This document shows positions 17,424 to 25,378 of a stretch of DNA of 64,000 bases, piece after piece. Location of the stretch: positions 1,488,001-1,552,000 of the forward strand of contig NZ_MAYG01000001.1 of NCBI RefSeq assembly GCF_001684965.1, in the 5' to 3' direction. The stretch comes from Chryseobacterium arthrosphaerae. GTDB taxonomy: Bacteria; Bacteroidota; Bacteroidia; Flavobacteriales; Weeksellaceae. Under the pieces are notes generated by a model that saw only the letters and a program-made list of their open reading frames with translations, had not been told where the DNA came from and searched no databases. The first letter of the stretch is position 1. Each line of letters starts with the position of its first letter. The translations under genes were made by a program, and so were the position numbers.

Positions 17424-17693
17424 TCAAGATTTATTAATGAGTTTTATTATAGATAAATATATAAGGAAAGACGCTACCACAAAGCATGCAAGCAAAAACA
17501 GAAAATTTTCTTTTGTTTTGTCAATAATCAGTAATGAAATCAGCAGCCATATAATATCTTTAGGAATATTAAAGGTGAGAAATTTAAGAGCTGCATCCTG
17601 CCTTTTGTATAAAAACTTTTTAAAAATTATATACACCGCCGTATTCAGAACAACAGCCAATGTTATAATAATAAAAACATCAAGAAAATTCAT
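17424..17693 (-). CDS. Small integral membrane protein upstream of atpB
   Basis: 89 residues with about three hydrophobic segments (about 6-26, 45-60, 65-85) and Lys/Arg-rich loops. Flavobacteriia commonly have small membrane proteins (AtpZ/AtpI-like and others) just before atpB. This one occupies that place but lacks a clear AtpI or AtpZ signature, so a role in F0 assembly is only a positional inference. It is separated from atpB by 82 bases that include the atp promoter. Confidence 0.65.
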   Translation of the reverse strand: MNFLDVFIIITLAVVLNTAVYIIFKKFLYKRQDAALKFLTFNIPKDIIWLLISLLIIDKTKENFLFLLACFVVASFLIYLSIIKLINKS

Positions 17694-17742
17694 GCTGCAA
17701 AAATAGGATTATAATTTTTGAAACAAAAGAATTATTATATAA

Positions 17743-17905
17743 AGGAAGGAGGCTGGAAGCCGGATGATAAAAGTTACGGTTCTGCAAAACCGCCATTCAA
17801 CACGTTTTATTAAATATGATCTACAATTCTTATTTTAAAAAATAGTCTATCAGGAATCTTATTTCCTTTTATCAGCCTCAAAAGACACCCCTCTCTTCCA
17901 ACTTT
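17743..17905. repeat. Dispersed intergenic element with outward 'GCTGGAAG'-type ends
   Basis: The left end reads GGAAGGAGGCTGGAAGCCGG. The right end reads CTCTCTTCCAACTTT, whose complement is AAAGTTGGAAGAGAG, so the ends are roughly inverted. Related ends occur near 39005 and at 50340-50500. It fills most of the spacer between the small membrane gene and ffh. Confidence 0.45.
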
Positions 17906-17959
17906 AATCAAATCCTTATAATATTAAGACTATAATTCCCATGTTTCTTAAAAATTCCT

Positions 17960-17967
17960 TATTTTTG
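17960..17967 (+). promoter_or_regulatory. Putative -7 box (TATTTTTG) of ffh
   Basis: TATTTTTG matches TAnnTTTG, 23 bases before the ffh ATG. No convincing TTG at -33. Confidence 0.5.
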
Positions 17968-17990
17968 CAAACCTATAATTTACAATAAAT

Positions 17991-19352
17991 ATGTTTAATA
18001 GTTTACAGGATAAATTAGACAAGGCATTACATAATATTTCCGGACGTGGAAAAATTACCGAAATCAATGTAGCGGAAACCGTAAAGGAGATCCGTAGAGC
18101 ATTGGTAGATGCAGACGTTAACTATAAAGTTGCTAAGGATCTTACCAAAAGAGTTCAGGATAAGGCATTAGGCGAAAACGTTCTTACTTCCCTTACTCCG
18201 GGACAGCTGATGACGAAAATTGTTCACGATGAATTAGTGAATCTGATGGGAGGTTCTCAGGAAGGAATTAATCTTTCAGGAAAACCCTCTGTAATTCTTA
18301 TCGCCGGTCTTCAGGGTTCGGGTAAAACGACTTTCTCCGGAAAGCTTGCCAATTATTTACAGACCAAAAGAAATAAAAAGCCATTACTGGTAGCGTGTGA
18401 TGTTTACCGTCCTGCTGCAATCGACCAGCTGAAAGTATTGGGAGGACAGATCAAAGTTCCTGTCTATACTGAAGAAGGCGCAACCAACCCTTCTACTATT
18501 GCTGAAAATGCAATCAATTTTGCAAAAGCAAACGGTCACGATGTTGTCATTGTGGATACCGCAGGGCGTTTGGCAATCGATGAGCAGATGATGAACGAGA
18601 TCAAATCTGTACATTACTTCATCAAGCCTCAGGAAACCCTTTTCGTAGTAGACTCCATGACAGGTCAGGATGCTGTGAATACCGCTAAAGCATTCAACGA
18701 TGCCTTGAATTTTGACGGGGTTGTTTTAACCAAGTTGGATGGTGATACAAGAGGGGGTGCTGCATTAACGATCCGTTCTGTAGTTGAAAAGCCGATCAAA
18801 TTCATCTCTACAGGAGAAAAAATGGAAGCACTGGATCTTTTCTATCCTGAAAGGATGGCAGACAGGATCCTGGGAATGGGAGACGTTGTTTCCTTAGTAG
18901 AAAGAGCTCAGGAGCAGTTTGACGAAGAAGAAGCTAAAAAACTTCACAAGAAAATCGCTAAAAACGAATTCGGTTTTGATGATTTCCTAAAGCAGATCAA
19001 CCAGATCAAAAAGATGGGTAACATGAAAGATCTTATGGGAATGATTCCGGGGGTTGGAAAAGCCATCAAAGATGTAGAAATCAGTGATGATGCTTTCAAG
19101 CATATTGAAGCTATTATTTACTCGATGACGCCTGAAGAAAGAAGAAAGCCTTCTATCATCAATACACAGAGAAAAAACAGAATTGCAAGAGGTGCAGGGA
19201 GAAAGATTGAAGATGTCAACCAACTGATGAAACAATTCGATCAGATGGGTAAAATGATGAAAATGATGCAGGGACCTCAAGGGAAGCAGATGATGCAGAT
19301 GATGAGCAAGATGCCGAATATGCCTGGAATGGGTGGAATGTTCGGAAAATAA
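17991..19352 (+). CDS. ffh: Signal recognition particle protein Ffh (SRP54)
   Basis: 453 residues. An N domain helical bundle comes first, then the GTPase G domain (GLQGSGKT 106-113, DTAGR 189-193, TKLDGD near 246), then the M domain. The M domain has the RNA-binding and signal-binding Met-rich tail (MGKMMKMMQGPQGKQMMQMM). It binds signal sequences at the ribosome and docks with FtsY. Length matches bacterial Ffh. Monocistronic, closed by a strong bidirectional hairpin. Confidence 0.98.
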   Translation: MFNSLQDKLDKALHNISGRGKITEINVAETVKEIRRALVDADVNYKVAKDLTKRVQDKALGENVLTSLTPGQLMTKIVHDELVNLMGGSQEGINLSGKPSVILIAGLQGSGKTTFSGKLANYLQTKRNKKPLLVACDVYRPAAIDQLKVLGGQIKVPVYTEEGATNPSTIAENAINFAKANGHDVVIVDTAGRLAIDEQMMNEIKSVHYFIKPQETLFVVDSMTGQDAVNTAKAFNDALNFDGVVLTKLDGDTRGGAALTIRSVVEKPIKFISTGEKMEALDLFYPERMADRILGMGDVVSLVERAQEQFDEEEAKKLHKKIAKNEFGFDDFLKQINQIKKMGNMKDLMGMIPGVGKAIKDVEISDDAFKHIEAIIYSMTPEERRKPSIINTQRKNRIARGAGRKIEDVNQLMKQFDQMGKMMKMMQGPQGKQMMQMMSKMPNMPGMGGMFGK

Positions 19353-19380
19353 TTCAAAAAGAGATCATATCAAAATATAA

Positions 19381-19406
19381 AATCCGGCTCAATTCTGAGC
19401 CGGATT
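19381..19406. terminator. Bidirectional terminator between ffh and the first beta-barrel gene
   Basis: A 10-bp perfect stem AATCCGGCTC / GAGCCGGATT with a 6-base loop and a T-rich run on the plus side. It serves the convergent ends of ffh and the beta-barrel gene. Confidence 0.85.
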
Positions 19407-19433
19407 TTGTTTTTTTATCTTTCAATAAACTGA

Positions 19434-20093
19434 TTACTTATCAGATTTCTGGGATTTCCCTTTAATGAAATAAGAGAAACCAACGTTAACTCCGAAAGTC
19501 TTAACGTTCGTCTTCACATCTGTATTCATGATCGTCTGTTTATTTGAAAACTGGTCATAAGAAACCCCTAAATTGATCCCTAAAGACGAAGTAGCCATAT
19601 ACGTCACTCCCCCTTTTACTTTCCACGCCAGACCATCTGTAGTGGTCTCTGTATTCTGCGCTAATAAAGGATCAAACCCTTCATTATTGATGTTACCGTT
19701 AAAAGTATACTTAGTCTTATCGGAAGCATATCCGATCCCTGCACCTAAGAACGGTACAAGCTTACTGGAATTAGTAAAATAATAAGTAGCTGTAGGCATT
19801 ACAGAGAATGTGGAATTGGCCACTTTTACTCCCTGATATTTAGTGGTCGTACTAATATATCCCAGGTCGATACCCACTGCTAATTTATCAATAACAAAGT
19901 ATCCTACGGAAGGAGTAACTGAAAAAGTATTTACTTTTGGTCCGTCAACAGAATTACTGCCTACTTTTACTGTCGTTGTAGTGTTGTTGAAGCCCATTCC
20001 TGTGTTTCCGCTGATCACCCAGTCTCCTTTAGTCATTTGGGCATTAGAAAGCCCGAAAAGCGCCACAGCGCCTGCTAATAATAGTTTTTTCAT
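19434..20093 (-). CDS. Outer-membrane beta-barrel protein (paralogue A of tandem set)
   Basis: 219 residues from the ATG at 20093. The frame extends to a TTG at 20129, but the signal peptide MKKLLLAGAVALFGLSNAQ fixes the start. The mature part alternates amphipathic strands with loops (SVGYFVIDKLAVGIDLGYI, PFLGAGIGYASD, GVNVGFSYF) as in OprF/OmpW-like barrels of eight strands. Its signal peptide is nearly the same as in the next two genes, and its 5' leader plus flanking terminator are duplicated upstream of paralogue B. The ligand is unknown; it is probably an abundant surface barrel. Confidence 0.85.
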   Translation of the reverse strand: MKKLLLAGAVALFGLSNAQMTKGDWVISGNTGMGFNNTTTTVKVGSNSVDGPKVNTFSVTPSVGYFVIDKLAVGIDLGYISTTTKYQGVKVANSTFSVMPTATYYFTNSSKLVPFLGAGIGYASDKTKYTFNGNINNEGFDPLLAQNTETTTDGLAWKVKGGVTYMATSSLGINLGVSYDQFSNKQTIMNTDVKTNVKTFGVNVGFSYFIKGKSQKSDK

Positions 20094-20118
20094 GGTTATT
20101 ATATAAAAAAAATGTTTC

Positions 20119-20155
20119 CAAAAATACAAAAAAACCCTGAGATTTTCTCAGGGTT
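20119..20155 (-). promoter_or_regulatory. Promoter box of paralogue A abutting the terminator of paralogue B
   Basis: Minus-strand TATTTTTG (20119-20126) directly follows the stem AACCCTGAGA / TCTCAGGGTT (20133-20155) that terminates the upstream gene. The same arrangement is repeated 768 bases away. Confidence 0.6.
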
Positions 20156-20177
20156 CTATTGTTATATGCTTTGTTTA

Positions 20178-20861
20178 TTATTTTGCAAATACATATTTAA
20201 CTCCGAAAGTTACAGAAGCTAAGTTCAAACCGAAGTTATAGTTGCTTTTAGTATAACCGTCTTTTTGTTTGAAGTCGCCGGCGTGAACTATACGATCACT
20301 ATCGTCTCGCTTGAAATTGTTATAACCGAATTCACCGATAGTAACTTCGATAGTCCAGTTTTTGTTTAGGAAATAATCTAAGCCCGGCTTTACAGTAACG
20401 CCAATTTCAGTGTATTTAGATTCAATAGTTTCAGAGGTAGTATAAGTATATCCAGAAATACGTGCATAACTTGTCCTATCTTTAGTTTTTCCAAATCTCA
20501 TTGGAACCGCTAATTGTCCGAATATATATAACTTATCAGATAAAGTCCAGTACTTTCTTACAAAAGGTTCAACTACAAATGCATGTTTTTTATTTAATTT
20601 ATTGGTCAATGTATGTGAGTCTGAAGTTTCAGTAGTTGTTTTTTCAGTTTCGTATCCAAGGCCTAATCCAATTGCTAGGTTTGTGTTCACGAAATATCCA
20701 ATTCTAGGCAATACATTAAAGTTTTCTTGTTTATAATCTTTGATATCACTCTCTTCTCGAGAATAGCCAACAGATCCTGATAAGTATGTCGTTCCTTTAG
20801 CAATCTGAGCGTTTGATAATCCAAAAAGGGCTATTGCACCCGTTAATAGTAATTTTTTCAT
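20178..20861 (-). CDS. Outer-membrane beta-barrel protein (paralogue B)
   Basis: 227 residues, signal peptide ending SNAQ. Strands such as RIGYFVNTNLAIGLGLGYETEK, FVVEPFVRKYWTLSDKLY and GLNLASVTFGVKYVFAK are almost the same in paralogue C. The segments between them (about residues 80-98, 135-158, 190-212) differ strongly in sequence and length. This is the pattern of a barrel with conserved strands and variable extracellular loops. The last ~70 bases of coding sequence plus the terminator are nearly identical to C. Start supported by signal peptide and leader. Confidence 0.88.
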   Translation of the reverse strand: MKKLLLTGAIALFGLSNAQIAKGTTYLSGSVGYSREESDIKDYKQENFNVLPRIGYFVNTNLAIGLGLGYETEKTTTETSDSHTLTNKLNKKHAFVVEPFVRKYWTLSDKLYIFGQLAVPMRFGKTKDRTSYARISGYTYTTSETIESKYTEIGVTVKPGLDYFLNKNWTIEVTIGEFGYNNFKRDDSDRIVHAGDFKQKDGYTKSNYNFGLNLASVTFGVKYVFAK

Positions 20862-20886
20862 GGTTATTATTTAAAAAAAATGTTTC

Positions 20887-20923
20887 CAAAAATACAAAAA
20901 AACCCTGAGAAAATCTCAGGGTT
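20887..20923 (-). promoter_or_regulatory. Promoter box of paralogue B abutting the terminator of paralogue C
   Basis: Minus-strand TATTTTTG at 20887-20894, then the stem AACCCTGAGA / TCTCAGGGTT at 20901-20923. Same arrangement and nearly the same sequence as at 20119-20155, offset by 768 bases. Confidence 0.6.
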
Positions 20924-20945
20924 CTATTGTTATATGCTTTGTTTA

Positions 20946-21602
20946 TTATTTTGCAAATACATATTTAACTCCGAAAGTTACAGAAGCTAAGTTCAAACCG
21001 AAGTTATAGTTGTTTGTAGCATCACCATCTTTTGGTTTGAAGTTGCTATAACCGAATTCACCGATAGTAGCTTCGATAGTCCAGTTTTTGTTTAGGAAAT
21101 AATCTAAACCTGGCTTCACAGTAACACCGATTTTAGTGTATTTAGCTTCAGTAGAAGTAGAGTTAGTAACTACAGAGTTACCTGAAGTAGCTACAGTACT
21201 GTTCTCATCTTCAGTTTTACCAAATTTCATTGGAACAGCTAATTGTCCGAAGAAATATAATTTGTCAGATAAAGTCCAGTATTTTCTTACGAAAGGCTCA
21301 ACTACGAATGCAGGAGTTTTGTTTACATTCTCAGTTACGATTGTTGTGTTACCTAATGTAGTTGTAGTAGTTTTAGTTGTTTTTTCAGTTTCGTATCCAA
21401 GACCTAAACCAATTGCTAGGTTTGTGTTAACGAAATAACCAACTCTAGGTAATACGTTGAAGTTTTCTTTTTTATCGTTACCGTTGTTAGATTCTACTTG
21501 AGAATACCCAACAGATCCTGATAAATATGTAGTTCCTTTAGCAATCTGAGCGTTTGATAATCCAAAAAGTGCAACAGCACCCGCTAATAATATTTTTTTC
21601 AT
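20946..21602 (-). CDS. Outer-membrane beta-barrel protein (paralogue C)
   Basis: 218 residues, signal peptide MKKILLAGAVALFGLSNAQ. Strand regions match paralogue B almost residue for residue. Predicted loops are instead Thr/Ser/Asn-rich (TTTTTLGNTTIV, STVATSGNSVVTNSTSTEA). It is the first gene of the tandem set, with a TAAATTTG box (21631-21638) and a long AT-rich upstream region. Function as a surface barrel is inferred from architecture. Confidence 0.88.
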   Translation of the reverse strand: MKKILLAGAVALFGLSNAQIAKGTTYLSGSVGYSQVESNNGNDKKENFNVLPRVGYFVNTNLAIGLGLGYETEKTTKTTTTTLGNTTIVTENVNKTPAFVVEPFVRKYWTLSDKLYFFGQLAVPMKFGKTEDENSTVATSGNSVVTNSTSTEAKYTKIGVTVKPGLDYFLNKNWTIEATIGEFGYSNFKPKDGDATNNYNFGLNLASVTFGVKYVFAK

Positions 21603-21630
21603 TTTAAAAAATTTTAATACTTTCTGGAGG

Positions 21631-21638
21631 CAAATTTA
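21631..21638 (-). promoter_or_regulatory. Putative -7 box (TAAATTTG) of paralogue C
   Basis: Minus-strand TAAATTTG matches TAnnTTTG, 29 bases upstream of the start at 21602. The ~460-bp region 21603-22062 holds this box and a terminator and otherwise shows only AT-rich sequence with no supported gene. Confidence 0.5.
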
Positions 21639-22020
21639 CAGTCGTCCTCACGAATATTAAAATTTGTTAATGTGATTAATATCATTGTTAAAATTATTGG
21701 CTTTGTAAAAATAATTCATATTAAAGAGAAGTCTTTGAGTTTTTCACAATATTATGAATAAAAAAATTACAAATCATTAATGAGAGCGCGATATACTTGG
21801 TTTTTCAAATTTTTGTTTTTTCTAAAAATCCGGTCAAATCCCCGGCAAATACTAAAATAACCCAACTTAAATTGTTAATTTTTAAGTTATTAAGTCTTAA
21901 AATTTAAACAATCGTTTATAATTCAGACGGTTTTTTCGCTTCCGAATAGCTTTAATTGAGGTAAATAGAAAAGTTTTGTGAAAAAATATCCCTGCTTTTC
22001 TTTCCTTATATCAACAAAAA

Positions 22021-22041
22021 ACTCCGGCCTTCGGCCGGAGT
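22021..22041 (-). terminator. Rho-independent terminator of the 165-residue beta-barrel gene
   Basis: A 9-bp stem ACTCCGGCC / GGCCGGAGT around a TTC loop, followed by TTTTTT on the minus strand. It lies 22 bases past the stop. Confidence 0.9.
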
Positions 22042-22062
22042 CCTGTTATTTTTCAACTATTC

Positions 22063-22560
22063 TTATTTGATAAAGAAGTTATATCCTAAGTTGACAGCTC
22101 CTACGTTCCAGCTGTCTCTGTACCAGCCATAGTCACGTCTGTTGCTGACAGACTGATATCCTATATACAACTCTCCTTTAGACATCTGATATCCGAATTT
22201 AGGCTGTGCATAGAATCCTCCGTCTACTCCGTCTTTGGTAGAAATACCATATCCAAGGTCTAATCCTACAAAGATAGGAGCTCCCTTAAACTTATATTTA
22301 CCGGAAACAGCTACAGGAATAAATCCGAAATCATCAAAGTGATCTTTCCCGAAAAAGTGAGAATATCCGGTTGTTACCCCAAGGTCAAGACCTTTAGCGA
22401 TATTCCACATATAAGCAGCATCCACTCCTAATGTAAATGAAGATACATTGCTTGCATCAGATACCGGAACACCGATATGTCCACCAATTTTAAAACCTTC
22501 CTGTGCCTGGGCAGCACCTCCTAAAAGTGCAAAAGCACCTAGTAATAATAGTTTTTTCAT
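22063..22560 (-). CDS. Outer-membrane beta-barrel protein, 165 residues
   Basis: Signal peptide to about 20 (GGAAQAQ), then a compact barrel with alternating hydrophobic strands (FKIGGHIGVPVSDA, GLDLGVTTGYSHFFG, GLDLGYGISTK, GAVNLGYNFFIK). It ends in a hydrophobic-aromatic C-terminus typical of Bam substrates. It is shorter than and not obviously paralogous to its neighbours. A TACCTTTG box is 27 bases upstream (22587-22594) and it has its own terminator, so it is monocistronic. Confidence 0.85.
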   Translation of the reverse strand: MKKLLLLGAFALLGGAAQAQEGFKIGGHIGVPVSDASNVSSFTLGVDAAYMWNIAKGLDLGVTTGYSHFFGKDHFDDFGFIPVAVSGKYKFKGAPIFVGLDLGYGISTKDGVDGGFYAQPKFGYQMSKGELYIGYQSVSNRRDYGWYRDSWNVGAVNLGYNFFIK

Positions 22561-22654
22561 TTTTTTAGTAGCTTTAAATTACGGGGCAAAGGTACTAATT
22601 ATTTTTCATCGTAAAAGTAAAATACAGGAATCTGTTTCCTGACAATAAAAAAAA

Positions 22655-22671
22655 CAGAACAAATTGTCCTG
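22655..22671 (-). terminator. Terminator of the 221-residue beta-barrel gene
   Basis: Minus-strand stem CAGGACA / TGTTCTG (one G-U) with a 3-base loop, followed by eight Ts. Confidence 0.75.
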
Positions 22672-22703
22672 CCTTTTTTCTATTTTCAATATTATTTTCA
22701 GAA

Positions 22704-23369
22704 TCAGTTTCCTCCGAATTTGAAACCTACTCCAACCTGAGCAAAACTATTCTTTATCGTCCCTCCACTGTTATCATTAGAAAGGTTGGATACTCCCAGA
22801 CTGTATCTTGCATCAAAGAAAAGGCCATTCTCAAGAGCATATTCTACCCCCAGGAAAGGAGCAAGATTCAGTGACTTGATATCTTTTTTGATATCGCCAT
22901 CCTTTGTGTCCTCTCCTTCAACTTCCACATCAAAAAAATCTGATCCCAATACGGTTTTCTGCTTGGCAGTAAGAATGATCCCTACATTAAGACCCGCAGC
23001 AACGGAAAATCCTTCCGTAATAAAATATTTTGCGGAAACCGGCACCAAAAGTGTCCCAAACGTCACCTTGGTCTGTTCGCCAACGAATATCCCTCCGGCA
23101 TTCACTCCATCTATCTTTTCTCTGGCTCCCAGTGGTGAATATAAAACCTCCCCCTGAAGGGCAAATTGATCATTGAATTTGTATTCTGCCATACCACCGA
23201 TATAGAACGTATACTTGGGACTCATTTTTCTTGCTTCCAAATCATCCTGTTTATTATCCATTTTGATGGTAGACATTGCAAAACCTGCTTTAGGTCCGAA
23301 TCTGAATTCCTGGGCATTTGCAGAAATTCCCAATACAGCGGTCGCTGTAATAAGTAAAAGTTTTTTCAT
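22704..23369 (-). CDS. Outer-membrane beta-barrel protein (porin family, paralogue of the next gene)
   Basis: 221 residues, signal peptide to about 19 (GISANAQ). It then begins EFRFGPKAGFAMSTIK, a PorT/OmpA-like beta-barrel start common in Bacteroidota. Strand blocks (AEYKFNDQFALQGEVLYSPLG, PVSAKYFITEGFSVAAGLNVGI, LAPFLGVEYALENGLFFDARYSLG, FAQVGVGFKFGGN) match the 225-residue neighbour at 23492-24169, while intervening loops differ. The final FGGN is shared. It has its own terminator. Confidence 0.87.
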   Translation of the reverse strand: MKKLLLITATAVLGISANAQEFRFGPKAGFAMSTIKMDNKQDDLEARKMSPKYTFYIGGMAEYKFNDQFALQGEVLYSPLGAREKIDGVNAGGIFVGEQTKVTFGTLLVPVSAKYFITEGFSVAAGLNVGIILTAKQKTVLGSDFFDVEVEGEDTKDGDIKKDIKSLNLAPFLGVEYALENGLFFDARYSLGVSNLSNDNSGGTIKNSFAQVGVGFKFGGN

Positions 23370-23440
23370 AGTTATTAGTTATAATCTTATGTAAAGGATT
23401 GCGGCGCCGATTATTTCCAGACCGGCAATCCTTAATAAAA

Positions 23441-23463
23441 AACAGGACAAAAAACTGTCCTGT
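23441..23463 (-). terminator. Terminator of the 225-residue beta-barrel gene
   Basis: Stem ACAGGACA / TGTCCTGT around a short A-rich loop, T-rich on the minus side. Confidence 0.75.
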
Positions 23464-23491
23464 TCTTGTATTTTACAATATTTTCAGAATT

Positions 23492-24169
23492 TTAGTTTCC
23501 TCCGAATTTGAAACCTACCCCTACCTGAATGAAGCTGTTTTTAAGGGTTCCGTTTTCACCATCCTGTTTTTTCATCAGGTTAGAAACGCCTAAATTATAT
23601 CTTGCATCAAAGAACAATCCGTTCTCAAGGGTATATTCAGCACCCACAAACGGAGCTAAATTCAGTTTATTCATGTGATCTTTCACATCCTCTGTTTCGC
23701 TTGTAGAATCAGAAACGGTCTGCCCTCCTGCTGATCCTGTTAAATCAGCTGTTACTTTTATTTTTGCAGAAGTAATAATTCCCACATTAAGACCAGCTGC
23801 AAATGCTAAGTTTTCTGTAGCATAATATTTCGCACTCACAGGGATCTGTACAGTTCCTATTTTCCAGTCAGATTTTTCAGTACCTGTAACAGTAGCTCCC
23901 ATCATACTATAAGAAACAGTTTCTTCTTGTTTACCTCCTATTGGAGAGTATAATACTTCTCCCTGTACAGCAAACTTATCGTTGAATTTATATTCAGCCA
24001 TTGCCCCCACATAAAAAGTAGATTTTGCATCAAAATTGTAAGTATGACCCTCACCAGTTGCTTTAAGCATTGATAAAGAATAACCTGCTTTAGGTCCAAA
24101 TTTAAATTCCTGAGCGTTTGCAGAAATCCCAAGTACAGCGATCGCTGCAGTAAGTAAAAGTTTTTTCAT
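23492..24169 (-). CDS. Outer-membrane beta-barrel protein (porin family)
   Basis: 225 residues from the ATG at 24169. The frame continues to a TTG at 24199, but the signal peptide MKKLLLTAAIAVLGISANAQ fixes the start. EFKFGPKAGYSLSMLK opens the mature barrel. Conserved strands match the adjacent 22704-23369 gene, and predicted loops diverge (SYSMMGATVTGTEKSD, TADLTGSAGGQTVSDSTSET). The C-terminal FIQVGVGFKFGGN fits a Bam signal. A TAGTTTTG box (24197-24204) lies 28 bases upstream. Confidence 0.88.
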   Translation of the reverse strand: MKKLLLTAAIAVLGISANAQEFKFGPKAGYSLSMLKATGEGHTYNFDAKSTFYVGAMAEYKFNDKFAVQGEVLYSPIGGKQEETVSYSMMGATVTGTEKSDWKIGTVQIPVSAKYYATENLAFAAGLNVGIITSAKIKVTADLTGSAGGQTVSDSTSETEDVKDHMNKLNLAPFVGAEYTLENGLFFDARYNLGVSNLMKKQDGENGTLKNSFIQVGVGFKFGGN

Positions 24170-24196
24170 TGTTATTAGTTCTAAGTTTAAGGACTG

Positions 24197-24204
24197 CAAA
24201 ACTA
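24197..24204 (-). promoter_or_regulatory. Putative -7 box (TAGTTTTG)
   Basis: Minus-strand TAGTTTTG matches TAnnTTTG, 28 bases before the beta-barrel start at 24169. Confidence 0.5.
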
Positions 24205-24285
24205 ATTATTTTTTTTAAAACACCAAATTTTGTCTTAAAATTCAAGGTTAATAAAAGGTTAACAGAAACTTTTACGTGTTATGGA

Positions 24286-25245
24286 TTACTCGTTTCTCAA
24301 TCTCTTTTCTTCATCATTATAAGCAAGAATAATCTTTCTTACAACAGGGTGTCTCACAACATCCTCCTCTGTAAGATGTACAAACCCGATCTCCTTCACT
24401 CCATTTAAAATCCTCATAGCCTCTTTCAGTCCGGACTGCTGATTTTTCGGAAGGTCAATCTGGCTCGGGTCACCTGTAATGATAAACTTTGCATTCATCC
24501 CCATTCTTGTCAGGAACATTTTCATCTGGGCATGAGTAGTATTCTGTGCTTCATCAAGAATTACAAAAGCATCATCCAGGGTACGCCCTCTCATAAATGC
24601 CAAAGGTGCCACTTCAATAACCTTCTTCTCCGTAAAGCCTTCCAGCTTCTCATGAGGAATCATATCACGAAGGGCATCGTATAATGGTTGTAAATACGGA
24701 TCCAGCTTTTCTTTAAGATCTCCCGGTAAAAACCCAAGACTTTCCCCTGCTTCCACTGCAGGCCTTGTAAGAATGATTCTTTTCACCTCCTTATCTCTCA
24801 AAGCTCTTGCTGCCAAAGCAACACTGGTGTAAGTTTTACCCGTTCCCGCAGGGCCAATGGCAAAAACCATATCTTTTTTCTCCGTTTCCTTTACCAGTTT
24901 TTTAAGATTGGTGGTTTTGGCTTTAATGATTTTTCCGTTGACTCCTTTTACAATAATATCCTGGTCGAAGATCAGCTGTTTCTCATTTTCGTCCTTAATA
25001 TTCAGAATATTTTCTACATCTTTCAGCTCTATCGAGTTGTTTTTAGAGATAAATTTTAAGATATCATCCAGTTTCTGCTTCAGTATATCCAGGGCTTCCT
25101 GATTTCCCATCGCAAAGATGAAATGATCTCTTCCTGTAATTTTAAGAGTGGGAAAGGTTGATTTTATTAAGTTGAAATATTGGTTATTAACTCCATAGAA
25201 GATTTTCGCATCAATATCTTCCAAATCATATGTCAATTCAAACAT
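24286..25245 (-). CDS. PhoH family ATPase
   Basis: 319 residues. An N-terminal ~100-residue region is followed by the PhoH P-loop ATPase core with Walker A GPAGTGKT (131-138), Walker B VILDEAQN (228-235) and the ITGDPSQIDLP sensor motif. PhoH-like proteins are cytosolic ATPases linked to RNA metabolism and phosphate stress; the precise role is not settled. It stands alone, divergent from the SAM hydroxide adenosyltransferase gene. Confidence 0.93.
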   Translation of the reverse strand: MFELTYDLEDIDAKIFYGVNNQYFNLIKSTFPTLKITGRDHFIFAMGNQEALDILKQKLDDILKFISKNNSIELKDVENILNIKDENEKQLIFDQDIIVKGVNGKIIKAKTTNLKKLVKETEKKDMVFAIGPAGTGKTYTSVALAARALRDKEVKRIILTRPAVEAGESLGFLPGDLKEKLDPYLQPLYDALRDMIPHEKLEGFTEKKVIEVAPLAFMRGRTLDDAFVILDEAQNTTHAQMKMFLTRMGMNAKFIITGDPSQIDLPKNQQSGLKEAMRILNGVKEIGFVHLTEEDVVRHPVVRKIILAYNDEEKRLRNE

Positions 25246-25342
25246 GCAGTATTTTTATTTTTAGATTTTAAAATTAAAGCTTTTTTTCAAATTTATATCA
25301 AATTCTTTTCAACAATCTTTCGGGCATTCTTTTTATTTTAAA

Positions 25343-25350
25343 TAACTTTG
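25343..25350 (+). promoter_or_regulatory. Putative -7 box (TAACTTTG)
   Basis: TAACTTTG matches TAnnTTTG, 28 bases before the ATG at 25379. Confidence 0.5.
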
Positions 25351-25378
25351 CAATACTACACTATTCTATACATTGCTC

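Noticed and set aside
17424..17693. AtpI or AtpZ call for the small protein before atpB
   Set aside because: Position fits, but the helices show no recognisable AtpI/AtpZ signature; kept as an unnamed membrane protein.
17743..17905. Insertion sequence in the ffh upstream region
   Set aside because: There is no transposase frame or clear target duplication; listed only as a dispersed element.
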